From an uncultured Clostridia bacterium (GTDB taxonomy: Bacteria; Bacillota; Clostridia; TANB77; CAG-508): a stretch of 9,299 nucleotides of DNA. The translations under genes and the position numbers were made by a program. The notes under the pieces are model-generated. The model did not search any database and was not told where the DNA came from. It saw nothing but the letters and a program-made list of their open reading frames with translations. Where the stretch lies: contig CAKPKI010000074.1 in the NCBI GenBank assembly GCA_934167135.1, forward strand, positions 1 through 9,299. The letters are read 5' to 3'. Shown here piece after piece: positions 1 to 6,684 of the stretch (position 1 is the first letter of the stretch; every line of letters starts with the position of its first letter).

Positions 1-174
1 AGTGTCTGTAAATACTCTTAAATTGCATACCTTTTTAATTAAATAATCTGCTTGTTCTTTGGTATCTCCTGTTTTTATTCCTATTAATACCAAAAAACCA
101 TTGTCTATTTTTCCAACTACTTCATTTTCTACTTCTACACTTGCATGTTTTACTCTTTGAATTACTAGTTTCAT
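1..174 (-). CDS. dtd: D-aminoacyl-tRNA deacylase, N-terminal 58 residues (cut by window edge)
   Basis: Dtd removes D-amino acids wrongly loaded on tRNA in the cytosol. The visible part begins MKLVIQRVKHASVEVE and continues with GKIDNGFLVLIGI and NLRVFTD, which matches the start of bacterial Dtd (pattern IQRV..ASV.V, G.I..G.LVL.G, .R.F.D). The frame is open to base 1, so roughly the last 60% of the usual 145-150 residue protein, including the C-terminal catalytic region, is outside the window. The ATG overlaps the stop of the zinc-ribbon gene upstream as ATGA, and its ribosome binding site (AGAGGAG, 5 bases before the ATG) lies inside that gene's last codons, so the two are probably translationally coupled. 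Identification rests on recalled family sequence, not on a search. Confidence 0.88.
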   Translation of the reverse strand, partial: MKLVIQRVKHASVEVENEVVGKIDNGFLVLIGIKTGDTKEQADYLIKKVCNLRVFTDT

Positions 175-809
175 TGTTGCTCCTCTTTTTGCTCTGATTC
201 TTTTGCATTTTCTTGTGTCTCCACAGACATAACCTCTGTTACTTTTTCAACAGTATTTTCAACTTCATTATTTGTGTTTTCTGTATCAGTGTTTGTATTT
301 TCTGATTTTTCTTCTTTATTTTCTGTATCATCATTTACATTTTCTGAATTTTCTTCTTTATTTTCTGTATCATCATTTACATTTTCTGAATTTTCATCAG
401 TGGATTCAGATTGATTTACAACTTCTACTTCTTTTGCTTCCATTTCTGGTTGTCTTGCACCACATTTTGGACAAAATGTAGCATCTAAATCTATTTCTGT
501 ATGACATTCTTCACATTGTTTCTTTTCTTTTAATTCTAGTATTGTTTTTAAACATGTTTCTATTTCGGCTGATAATACATCAATTTTTGTACATTCTTCT
601 TCTAATTCTGTTTTTATATCTATGTTTTCTTCTCTAACATGTTTTTCATATACTTTTTTTCCTATTTCTTTATATATACCGTTAATCTCTGATTTATTTT
701 CATTCATCTTTAATCTAAGTTTTGCTTCTTTGGCAATTTTACTTGTTTTTTCTGCTGTTGCATCATATGCTGCACTTGCTTTTTTTCCTAAATTATCAAA
801 AAATCCCAT
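171..809 (-). CDS. Zinc-ribbon protein with coiled-coil N-terminus and acidic repeat tail
   Basis: A 212-residue soluble protein of unknown function. Residues 1-30 form an amphipathic, Ala/Lys-rich segment (begins MGFFDNLGKKASAAYDAT). Residues about 35-97 look like a coiled coil rich in Glu and Lys. A zinc ribbon follows with C99, C102, C113 and C116 (CxxC-x10-CxxC). Residues 125-212 are a low-complexity acidic tail rich in Glu, Asn, Thr and Ser that holds a 14-residue tandem repeat. There is no signal peptide or membrane segment. The MGFFD...coiled coil...zinc ribbon layout is common in clostridial 'zinc ribbon domain-containing' proteins, none of which I can tie to a function. The start has AGGAGG 8 bases upstream. 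It lies 51 bases after gpsA with no terminator between, and its stop overlaps the dtd start, so it appears to belong to the same operon. Confidence 0.8.
   Translation of the reverse strand: MGFFDNLGKKASAAYDATAEKTSKIAKEAKLRLKMNENKSEINGIYKEIGKKVYEKHVREENIDIKTELEEECTKIDVLSAEIETCLKTILELKEKKQCEECHTEIDLDATFCPKCGARQPEMEAKEVEVVNQSESTDENSENVNDDTENKEENSENVNDDTENKEEKSENTNTDTENTNNEVENTVEKVTEVMSVETQENAKESEQKEEQQ
270..395 (-). repeat. 42-bp tandem repeat coding 14 residues, three copies
   Basis: Within the acidic tail of the zinc-ribbon gene, residues 139-152 (ENSENVNDDTENKE) recur at 153-166 without change, and again in diverged form at 167-180 (EKSENTNTDTENTN). At DNA level the two good copies match with a period of 42 bases. 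A multiple of three keeps the frame, so copy number could change by slippage or recombination without breaking the gene. The near identity of the first two copies suggests a recent duplication. Confidence 0.85.
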
Positions 810-860
810 TTTTTATTCCTCCTCTTTTTTCTATTTTTTACATTTTTTTATATTTTTATT

Positions 861-1847
861 CTAGTCTTCACTTTTTTTGGTTCTATTCATTAATATACTT
901 ACTGCATCTTCTGGTTTTAACCCTTTATATAAAATTCCATATACTGATTCTACTATTGGCATTTCTATATTATGCAATATTCCTAATTCATGTGCAACTT
1001 CTATATTATCAATACTTTCAATTGTCATTCCAACTTCTTTTCTTGTTTCTTCTAAGCTTTTTCCTTCTCCAATTAGTTTTCCAGCTTTTCTATTTCTACT
1101 ATGTTCACTTAGACATGTAACTATTAAATCTCCAAGTCCACTTAAACCGTATAAAGTGTCTTTTTGACCTCCTAATGCAACACCAAGTCGTGAAAGTTCT
1201 GCTAATCCTCTTGTTATTAATGCTGCAAATGTATTATCTCCTAACCCAATTCCAGCAGCTACTCCAGCACAAAATGCAATTATATTTTTTAATGCTCCAC
1301 CAAGTTCTACACCTTTTACATCTCTTGATGTATATACCCTCATTTTTTCTGACATAAATGTATCTTGAACTTGTTTTAATACTACATCATGTTTTGAAGC
1401 TGCTACCAATACTGTCGGAATTGCTATAGAAACTTCTTCTGCATGACTTGGACCTGATAATACTGCTATTTTTGCGTTTGGAATTTCCTCTTTTACAACT
1501 TCGTCTAATGTTAACATACTATCTTTTTCAAAACCTTTTGAACATATTACAATTGGTTGTGTTGTTACATATTTTTTATATTGTTTTACAATGTCTCTTG
1601 TAAATTTTGATGGTGTTACATGTACTATTAATTCTGTGTCTTTTATTGCTGTTTCAAATGATGTTGTTGCTTCTATTCCATCAGGTATTTCTACATTGGG
1701 TAAAAACTTACACTTTTTTTCTTTATTTATTAGTTCTTTTTCTTCTTCAGAAAATGACCATATTTTTATATTATTACCTAGTTTTGCTAAATGGATTGCT
1801 AATGCAACTCCCCAACTTCCACATCCTATAATCGCTATATTTTTCAT
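861..1847 (-). CDS. gpsA: Glycerol-3-phosphate dehydrogenase [NAD(P)+]
   Basis: GpsA reduces dihydroxyacetone phosphate to sn-glycerol 3-phosphate in the cytosol, supplying the backbone for phospholipids. The 328 residues match the usual length. The N-terminal Rossmann fold has GCGSWG at 8-13 for NAD(P) binding. SKGF (K104), SGPSHAEEV (131-139), the catalytic-lysine segment GGALKNI (K187), the substrate region GLGDL (D240) and SRNRKAG (R251, R253) are all present and in order, so the enzyme should be active. The start has GGAGG 7 bases upstream. It follows plsY by 18 bases, which fits co-transcription of supplier and user of glycerol 3-phosphate. Confidence 0.97.
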   Translation of the reverse strand: MKNIAIIGCGSWGVALAIHLAKLGNNIKIWSFSEEEKELINKEKKCKFLPNVEIPDGIEATTSFETAIKDTELIVHVTPSKFTRDIVKQYKKYVTTQPIVICSKGFEKDSMLTLDEVVKEEIPNAKIAVLSGPSHAEEVSIAIPTVLVAASKHDVVLKQVQDTFMSEKMRVYTSRDVKGVELGGALKNIIAFCAGVAAGIGLGDNTFAALITRGLAELSRLGVALGGQKDTLYGLSGLGDLIVTCLSEHSRNRKAGKLIGEGKSLEETRKEVGMTIESIDNIEVAHELGILHNIEMPIVESVYGILYKGLKPEDAVSILMNRTKKSED

Positions 1848-1865
1848 ACCTTTTCCTCCGTATTT

Positions 1866-2495
1866 TTATTTTTTGAAACTTAATTTATTTTCAGTTCCAT
1901 TTAAAATTCTTTTTATATTACTTCTATGATTAAATGCAACTATCAATGCTAATATTATACTGTATATCAAATAACTACTTCCTTCTGTTATTGTATAGTT
2001 TGTGTGAATAAATAATACTAATACAGGAAATAGTATTGCTGCTCCAACAGACCCCATAGATACTATTCTAGTTAATGCCATTAATACTAATGCAAATACT
2101 AAACATATTAGTCCTATTTTCCAGTTTGTTATTAATAATACACCTAATGATGTTGCAACTCCTTTTCCTCCTTTAAATCCGAAAAATACTGGATATGTAT
2201 GTCCTATAACAACTAATATTCCCGCAATTTGCACTAATAATGATTTATCTGAATTTTTTGCTATTGCTCCTGCTATAATTGCAAAAACAATTGTAACAAC
2301 TCCTTTTAATGCATCACACAAAAGAGTTAATACTGCTGCTTTTTTTCCTACTGACCTTAACATATTTGTTGCTCCAGCATTTCCACTTCCTTTTTCTCTT
2401 ATATCAAATCCAGCCAATTTTTTACTTATTATTACTGAAAAATTAACACTTCCTATTAAATACGCTACTATAGCTACTATTATATATACTGCCAT
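1866..2495 (-). CDS. plsY: Acyl-phosphate:glycerol-3-phosphate acyltransferase PlsY
   Basis: PlsY is an integral membrane enzyme that moves an acyl group from acyl-phosphate (made by PlsX) to position 1 of glycerol 3-phosphate, giving lysophosphatidate. At 209 residues it has the normal size, with several hydrophobic spans. The three cytoplasmic signature motifs are visible: GSGNAGATN at 36-44; GHTYPVFFGFKGGKG at 98-112; and NHRSNIKR at 189-196 followed by GTENK. A Shine-Dalgarno AAAGGAGA sits 5 bases before the ATG. It lies 36 bases after der and 18 before gpsA. No plsX is present in the window, so the acyl-phosphate must come from a gene elsewhere. Confidence 0.97.
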   Translation of the reverse strand: MAVYIIVAIVAYLIGSVNFSVIISKKLAGFDIREKGSGNAGATNMLRSVGKKAAVLTLLCDALKGVVTIVFAIIAGAIAKNSDKSLLVQIAGILVVIGHTYPVFFGFKGGKGVATSLGVLLITNWKIGLICLVFALVLMALTRIVSMGSVGAAILFPVLVLFIHTNYTITEGSSYLIYSIILALIVAFNHRSNIKRILNGTENKLSFKK

Positions 2496-2531
2496 TTCTT
2501 TCTCCTTTCATTGAGGCATTTTGACCTACTT

Positions 2532-3857
2532 TTATTTTTCTTCTGCTTTTTCTCTTGCTATTATTCTAATTGGTGTTCCCTCAAGTCCAAATTCTTTTCT
2601 TATTTGATTTACTAAATATCTTTCATACGAAAAATGGAATAAATCTTTGCTATTAACAAATATAACAAATGTTGGTGGTTTTGTACTTACTTGTGTTCCA
2701 TACAATATTTTTAATCTTCTTCCTTTATCAGATGGTGGTTGCACTATTGCTATTGCTTCATTTATTACTTGATTTAAAACAGATGTTGATATTCTCTTTG
2801 CATTTTGTTCTGCAACATTGTTAATCATTGTAAATAGCTTGTCTACTCTTTGACCTGTCTTAGCTGATATAAAAATTATTGGTGCATATGATAAATATGA
2901 TAATTTGTTATATACCTCTTTTTTGTATTTTTCTAATGTTCCTGTTTCTTTTTCATATTCATCCCATTTATTAACTACAATGATTACTCCCTTTCCAGCC
3001 TCATGTGCTTCTCCCGCAATTTTAGCATCCTGATCTGTTACACCTTCGTTTGCATCAATCATCATTAAACATACATCTGCTCTTTCTATTGCAAGTAGTG
3101 TTCTCATAATACTGAATTTTTCTATTGATTCTTTTACTTTGCTTTTTCTTCTTATACCAGCAGTATCAATTAATACATATTTTCCATATTGATTTTGATA
3201 TTCTGTGTCTATTGCATCTCTTGTTGTACCAGCAATTGAACTTACTATTGTACGATTTTGACCTAATATTTTATTAATTAATGATGATTTTCCTACATTT
3301 GGCTTTCCTATAACTGCTACTTTTATTTTATCATCTTCATCTTCTCCTGGTTTTTTCTCTGGCAAGTTTTCAAATATTGCATCTAGCACATCTCCTATTC
3401 CTAAAGCATTTGCCGCTGATATAGGATATGGTTCTCCTATTCCTAAATTGTAAAATTCATAAATTTCATTTCTATCTCTACTCATATTGTCTGCCTTATT
3501 ACATACTAAAACTACTGGCTTTTTAGATTTTTTTAGCATTATTGCAATTTCTTCGTCTATTGCTGTTACTCCTTGCTTTACATCTGTTAAAAATACTATT
3601 ACATCTGCTATTTCTATTGCTATATGTGCTTGTTCTCTCATTTGTGATATTATAATGTCTTCTGATTCTGGTTCAATCCCTGCGGTGTCTACTACTGTAA
3701 AGTTTCTCCCCCTCCAATTTGTTTCTGCATATACTCTATCTCTTGTTACTCCTGGCGTATCTTCTACTATTGATATTCTGCTTCCTACTATGTAGTTAAA
3801 AAATGTAGATTTGCCTACATTTGGCTTTCCTATGATTGCTACTGTTGGTTTTCCCAT
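2532..3857 (-). CDS. der: Ribosome-assembly GTPase Der (EngA)
   Basis: Der is an essential double GTPase that helps mature the 50S ribosomal subunit. The first G domain has GKPNVGKS (10-17), DTPGVTRD (33-40), DTAG (57-60) and NKAD (120-123). The second has GKPNVGKS (184-191), DTAG (231-234), NKWD (296-299) and SAK (331-333). A KH-like C-terminal domain follows from about 350 to 441. I chose the ATG at 3857 because AGGAG lies 5 bases upstream and the protein then begins MGKPTVAIIG, as the family usually does; the length is 441 residues. A TTG 13 codons further upstream (3896) keeps the frame open but has no good ribosome binding site and adds a Lys/Ile-rich tail atypical of Der. It lies 49 bases after the M50 protease gene. 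Confidence 0.97.
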   Translation of the reverse strand: MGKPTVAIIGKPNVGKSTFFNYIVGSRISIVEDTPGVTRDRVYAETNWRGRNFTVVDTAGIEPESEDIIISQMREQAHIAIEIADVIVFLTDVKQGVTAIDEEIAIMLKKSKKPVVLVCNKADNMSRDRNEIYEFYNLGIGEPYPISAANALGIGDVLDAIFENLPEKKPGEDEDDKIKVAVIGKPNVGKSSLINKILGQNRTIVSSIAGTTRDAIDTEYQNQYGKYVLIDTAGIRRKSKVKESIEKFSIMRTLLAIERADVCLMMIDANEGVTDQDAKIAGEAHEAGKGVIIVVNKWDEYEKETGTLEKYKKEVYNKLSYLSYAPIIFISAKTGQRVDKLFTMINNVAEQNAKRISTSVLNQVINEAIAIVQPPSDKGRRLKILYGTQVSTKPPTFVIFVNSKDLFHFSYERYLVNQIRKEFGLEGTPIRIIAREKAEEK

Positions 3858-3906
3858 CTTTGCTCCTGCCTTTCTATTTATGTAGATTTTTTTCAATTAT
3901 ATTTTA

Positions 3907-4533
3907 CTATTTTCGCCACAAAATAGCAAGAGTTTTGTCCTTTTTTCTTTCAAAATGATTACATATTAATATTTTCCACAAAAATAGACAAACTAAAAAT
4001 ATTGCAATATTTTTAAAATAATATAATGCAATGCTACTTACTATAGTAATTATAATAATTGTTGCCTTTGATATACTGTCACTAATGCAATACGATTTTT
4101 CTCCTTTAAACCTAATATCTAAAAATCCTTTTAAAATTCTTCCACCATCTAAAGGATAAATTGGTAATAAATTAAAAAAAGCAATTAAAATATTTGAATA
4201 AATCATTTCATCTCTCATAATATATGTACTTTTGATATATGTTCCTAAAACTGCAATTATTAAACTAATAATTGGACCTGATAGTGCAATAATTATTTGT
4301 TTTATTTGGTAATTTTTATTATCTAAATCTGATTTTATTATAAATGATGATGAAAAACCACATGGTAAAATTTCTATTTTTTCAATTTTCATTTTTAATA
4401 TAAGTGCCACCACAATATGTCCTAATTCATGTAAAAAGCAAAAAAACATAATTATTACATATATTTTTAATTGTTTAGTAAAAAAAAATATTATTGCAAA
4501 TATAATAATTTTTAAATCTATTCTTATTTTCAT
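3907..4533 (-). CDS. M50 site-2 protease, SpoIVFB-like, without CBS domain
   Basis: A 208-residue polytopic membrane metalloprotease. HELGH at 35-39 supplies two zinc ligands and the catalytic Glu36; D129 in NLLPIYPLDGGR (121-132) supplies the third ligand; SGP (85-87) lies on a middle hydrophobic span. Further hydrophobic spans cover about 8-33, 78-100 and 156-190. This layout is that of SpoIVFB, which in Bacillus cleaves pro-sigma-K in the mother cell. The pairing with an upstream membrane-anchored M23 protein, as in spoIVFA-spoIVFB, supports the assignment. B. subtilis SpoIVFB is about 80 residues longer and ends in a CBS domain; here the chain stops soon after the last hydrophobic span with a basic tail. 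The substrate is not certain, so I leave the symbol blank. AGAGGAG precedes the ATG at normal spacing. Confidence 0.85.
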   Translation of the reverse strand: MKIRIDLKIIIFAIIFFFTKQLKIYVIIMFFCFLHELGHIVVALILKMKIEKIEILPCGFSSSFIIKSDLDNKNYQIKQIIIALSGPIISLIIAVLGTYIKSTYIMRDEMIYSNILIAFFNLLPIYPLDGGRILKGFLDIRFKGEKSYCISDSISKATIIIITIVSSIALYYFKNIAIFLVCLFLWKILICNHFERKKDKTLAILWRK

Positions 4534-4565
4534 ATTTCTCTCCTCTTTAATGAAATTTATTAATG

Positions 4566-5531
4566 TTATATATCTAAAACCAACTGTGGGTCTACATATC
4601 TATCTTGATATCTAATTTCAAAATGTAAGTGTGGACCTGTTGCATTTCCTGTTGAGCCAACTTCTGCAATTTCTTGTCCTTGTTTTACTTCATCACCTTC
4701 TTTTACATATAAAGCATTACAATGTGCATATACCATTGTTATGTCATTTGTTTGTATTTTTAGATGTTTTCCATAATCTCCAACAGAAGATGCTAATACT
4801 ACCGTCCCATCTGTTGCAGATTGAATTTTCCTTCCTTTTTCTGTTGCAATATCTGTTCCTGTATGATTTTTAGGAACAGTTGCAGTTGTAGGATTTCTCC
4901 ATCCATATCCTGAAGTTACTGTTCCATTAACAGGTTTTATAAAATTTATTGTGCTTTTTACATAATTAGCATCTTGTTCCATTTGAGATATTTCTGTGTT
5001 TGTTTCATTTCCAGCCTCATTTGCCCCACCTATATTGTCATTATTACTATTTTCAGTACTTTCGCTATTTTCGCTATTTGTTGTTTCTGTGCTCGTATTT
5101 TCTTCATTACTTTTATTCGAATCATTATTTTGTTCTTCATTAATTTGAGTTTCTTCTTTTTGAATTTCAGTCTCATCTTTTTTATTGTTTAATCCATTTA
5201 TTTGTTTTTTTACATTATTTATATTATTTGACATTACTAAATATAGTGATTTGAAATCAATATCTTGATTTAATATTTCTTTTGTTTTATTTGTAAAATC
5301 TTCTGAAAATATGTAGTTACTATTAACAATGATATATACTATACTGTATATCACTAAACATAATACAATTTGCTTTATCATTTTTTTTAATAGTTTTATA
5401 TTTTTCGGTTTTACATTACTTTCGCTTCTTATTTCATTATATTCTCTTTGTGGCACAGCTTGTTCTCTTCTTTTATAATATATTTCCTCTGCCCTTTTTA
5501 TTTTATCTTCAACAGACATAGCTCTTTCCAT
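4566..5531 (-). CDS. Membrane-anchored M23 (LytM) protein, SpoIVFA-like
   Basis: A 321-residue single-pass protein. Residues 1-52 are charged and probably cytoplasmic; about 53-70 form a membrane span; 75-115 look helical; 118-180 are a low-complexity linker rich in Asn, Glu, Ser and Thr; 195-321 are an M23 domain. The zinc and catalytic residues of LytM-type peptidases all appear: H223 and D227 (NHTGTDI), H270 (YAH), H301 and H303 (HLHFE). SpoIVFA has the same layout and controls SpoIVFB, and the M50 gene starts 35 bases downstream, so a SpoIVFA role is the best guess; an active cell-wall endopeptidase is the alternative. Two starts are possible, Met1 (AAAGGA 8 bases upstream) and Met5; I kept Met1. 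The gene begins just after a terminator-like hairpin. Confidence 0.78.
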   Translation of the reverse strand: MERAMSVEDKIKRAEEIYYKRREQAVPQREYNEIRSESNVKPKNIKLLKKMIKQIVLCLVIYSIVYIIVNSNYIFSEDFTNKTKEILNQDIDFKSLYLVMSNNINNVKKQINGLNNKKDETEIQKEETQINEEQNNDSNKSNEENTSTETTNSENSESTENSNNDNIGGANEAGNETNTEISQMEQDANYVKSTINFIKPVNGTVTSGYGWRNPTTATVPKNHTGTDIATEKGRKIQSATDGTVVLASSVGDYGKHLKIQTNDITMVYAHCNALYVKEGDEVKQGQEIAEVGSTGNATGPHLHFEIRYQDRYVDPQLVLDI

Positions 5532-5557
5532 CCTTATTATCCTTTCATCTTATATAA

Positions 5558-5608
5558 AAAACACTTTATCTAATGCATACTAATGTTTATGCACATATAA
5601 AGTGTTTT
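5558..5608 (-). terminator. Terminator-like hairpin between surface operon and housekeeping operon
   Basis: The arms 5558-5569 and 5597-5608 are perfectly complementary over 12 bp (AAAACACTTTAT with ATAAAGTGTTTT). Inside, 5574-5579 (TGCATA) pairs with 5588-5593 (TATGCA) across small bulges, closing an 8-base loop. Read on the minus strand the stem ends in a run of six T (5561-5556), four of which are within the stem, so it is a moderate intrinsic terminator at best. It starts 6 bases after the stop of the tail-anchored gene and ends 26 bases before the M23 gene, which would then need a promoter overlapping the hairpin (weak candidate TATGCA-17-TATATA, -10 at 5551-5556). Confidence 0.55.
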
Positions 5609-5614
5609 ATGTTA

Positions 5615-5941
5615 TTATATAAAATTTATTATTAAACTAATTATTAAAATTGCAGTTGATGTTATACTATACAATTTTAAAATTTTATATTTAAACATTA
5701 TATTGCTTGTTTTTACTGTTTTTTTCTTTTTTTGTTCTATTTTATTGATATAATCTGTTACAAGCATTTCGGCCTCTTTTAGAATGTATTCTTTTGACTT
5801 TGTTTTTGTTTCTGATAAGTTAATTTTACTTCTTTTTTCTATAAACTCTTTTTCATGAACTCTTTGGTTTTCTTTAAAAATTATGATTGCCTCTTCTACC
5901 ATATTTGAAGGTAAATTTTTAATTACTACCATGTTTTTCAT
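5615..5941 (-). CDS. Small tail-anchored membrane protein, unknown function
   Basis: I do not recognise this 108-residue protein. The N-terminus reads MKNMVVIKNLPSNMVEEAI, then a charged, probably helical middle part (residues about 20-75, rich in Lys and Glu), a Lys cluster (EQKKKKTVK), and one hydrophobic span over the last 17 or so residues that ends IINFI at the stop. With no signal peptide, the bulk should face the cytosol with a C-terminal anchor. Start choice is open. The ATG at 5941 has GGAG 9 bases upstream. An ATG at 5956 is in frame (113 residues) but has no ribosome binding site. A better-equipped ATG at 5987 is out of frame by one base in a T6 run. It sits last before the hairpin and could belong to either neighbouring group. 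Confidence 0.6.
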   Translation of the reverse strand: MKNMVVIKNLPSNMVEEAIIIFKENQRVHEKEFIEKRSKINLSETKTKSKEYILKEAEMLVTDYINKIEQKKKKTVKTSNIMFKYKILKLYSITSTAILIISLIINFI

Positions 5942-5966
5942 ATCACTTGACTCCATTATATCATTT

Positions 5967-5989
5967 GTATGATTAATAAAAAATCATAC
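5967..5989 (-). other. Hairpin with T6 tract and out-of-frame start
   Basis: GTATGATT (5967-5974) and AATCATAC (5982-5989) form a perfect 8-bp stem with a 7-base loop. On the minus strand the sequence is preceded by AAGGAAGGAG and contains an ATG at 5987-5985 followed after four codons by TAA (Met-Ile-Phe-Tyr). The T6 run (5983-5978) lies in the loop and stem. Removing one T would open the frame from this ATG straight into the downstream tail-anchored protein. The hairpin lacks a T-run after the stem, so it is not a terminator. Confidence 0.5.
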
Positions 5990-6044
5990 TCTCCTTCCTT
6001 TTTTATTTTACATTCTAATTTTTTCCATATTTAAAAGAGTTTAT

Positions 6045-6182
6045 TCAATAAATTTTGACTTCTGCTACATCTATTTCGTATTCTAAAGTATATTTTGCAT
6101 AACTGTTTGTAAAACTATTTGAAATAATTATTAATATTACTATTAGAATAAAAATAACTGAATTAATGAATCTACTTTTCAA
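6045..6182 (-). CDS. 45-residue exported mini-protein with YAKY leader motif
   Basis: A small gene that simple length cut-offs would miss. It starts with TTG at 6182, with AGGAG 7 bases upstream, both inside the last codons of the preceding gene (11-base overlap), which suggests translational coupling. Residues 1-29 form a signal peptide: Lys2 and Arg4, then a long Ile/Val/Leu stretch (8-20), then NSYA. The likely mature part is only 16 residues, KYTLEYEIDVAEVKIY. The NSYA-KY end closely resembles NSYA-RY of the neighbouring protein and TYA-RY of the next one. It may be a real secreted peptide, or the remnant of a longer SipW-type exported protein cut by the TGA; no frame downstream continues usefully. 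Function unknown. Confidence 0.55.
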   Translation of the reverse strand: MKSRFINSVIFILIVILIIISNSFTNSYAKYTLEYEIDVAEVKIY

Positions 6183-6660
6183 GTTTATTCTCCTGTTCCG
6201 AACTAATTTTTATTTGTATTTTTCCCATAATATCATTATTATTTTTGTTTCCATTATATTTGATTTTTAGTTTATAGTGATGTTCTATTTGTATATCTTC
6301 ATCTAGCAATATAGGTTGTGTTTTTAACTTTTCTAATATAATTTCTTGGTCCTCTTTGTATAATTCAAATTGCATATATTCATTTATATTTGAAACAATT
6401 TCTATAGTATAAAATTGTTTTATTTCGTTTATCTTATCTCCTTTAAAATTTTTTATCCAAAATTCATAATATCTATCATTTTCATCTGTTATATTTATAG
6501 CTTCTGACCTTTCAATTTCCATAATTGGTATTGCTATTTCTTGTTTTCCTTTTAAATTGTCTGTTTTTATATATCTTGCATATGAATTTTTCGCAAACAT
6601 TATTATGGTAATACATATTAATAAAATTCTACTTATTCTTTTTTTACTTTTTTCCACCAT
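6172..6660 (-). CDS. Exported beta-rich protein with SipW-type leader (YARY)
   Basis: A 162-residue secreted protein. The leader has basic residues 4-11, a hydrophobic stretch about 12-23, and NSYARY (25-30), the YA-RY junction seen in TasA/camelysin-type precursors cut by the SipW signal peptidase. The rest (about 133 residues) alternates polar and hydrophobic residues, for example YYEFWIKNF (64-72) and FYTIEIVSN (83-91), as expected for a beta-sandwich. There is no sortase motif and no C-terminal anchor. I infer a minor fibre or matrix subunit related to, but shorter than, the next upstream protein. The ribosome binding site GGGGAGGA almost touches the ATG; GTG at codon 2 gives slightly better spacing, so the exact start is uncertain by one codon. 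Gap to the upstream gene is 24 bases. Confidence 0.7.
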   Translation of the reverse strand: MVEKSKKRISRILLICITIIMFAKNSYARYIKTDNLKGKQEIAIPIMEIERSEAINITDENDRYYEFWIKNFKGDKINEIKQFYTIEIVSNINEYMQFELYKEDQEIILEKLKTQPILLDEDIQIEHHYKLKIKYNGNKNNNDIMGKIQIKISSEQENKLEK

Positions 6661-6684
6661 TCCTCCCCTTTATATGCTTTTTAA

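Noticed and set aside
270..395. CRISPR array from the spaced repeats
   Set aside because: The repeats are contiguous, in frame within a coding region, and have no unique spacers.
272..1120. Plus-strand open frames at 272-481, 622-864, 722-1120 and 877-1167
   Set aside because: They are antisense to the zinc-ribbon gene and gpsA, have Phe/Leu-rich content typical of reading AT-rich genes backwards, and lack convincing ribosome binding sites.
3858..3896. Upstream TTG start for Der, adding 13 residues
   Set aside because: No good ribosome binding site precedes it, while the ATG at 3857 has AGGAG at proper spacing and gives the family's usual N-terminus.
5973..5987. Four-codon leader peptide (Met-Ile-Phe-Tyr) as an attenuator
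   Set aside because: No run of regulatory codons and no terminator follows; a frameshifted gene start explains it better.
6040..6052. TTTATT-C-AATAAA inverted repeat as a terminator of the mini-gene
   Set aside because: The stem is six A/T pairs with a one-base loop and no T-run, so it would not be stable.
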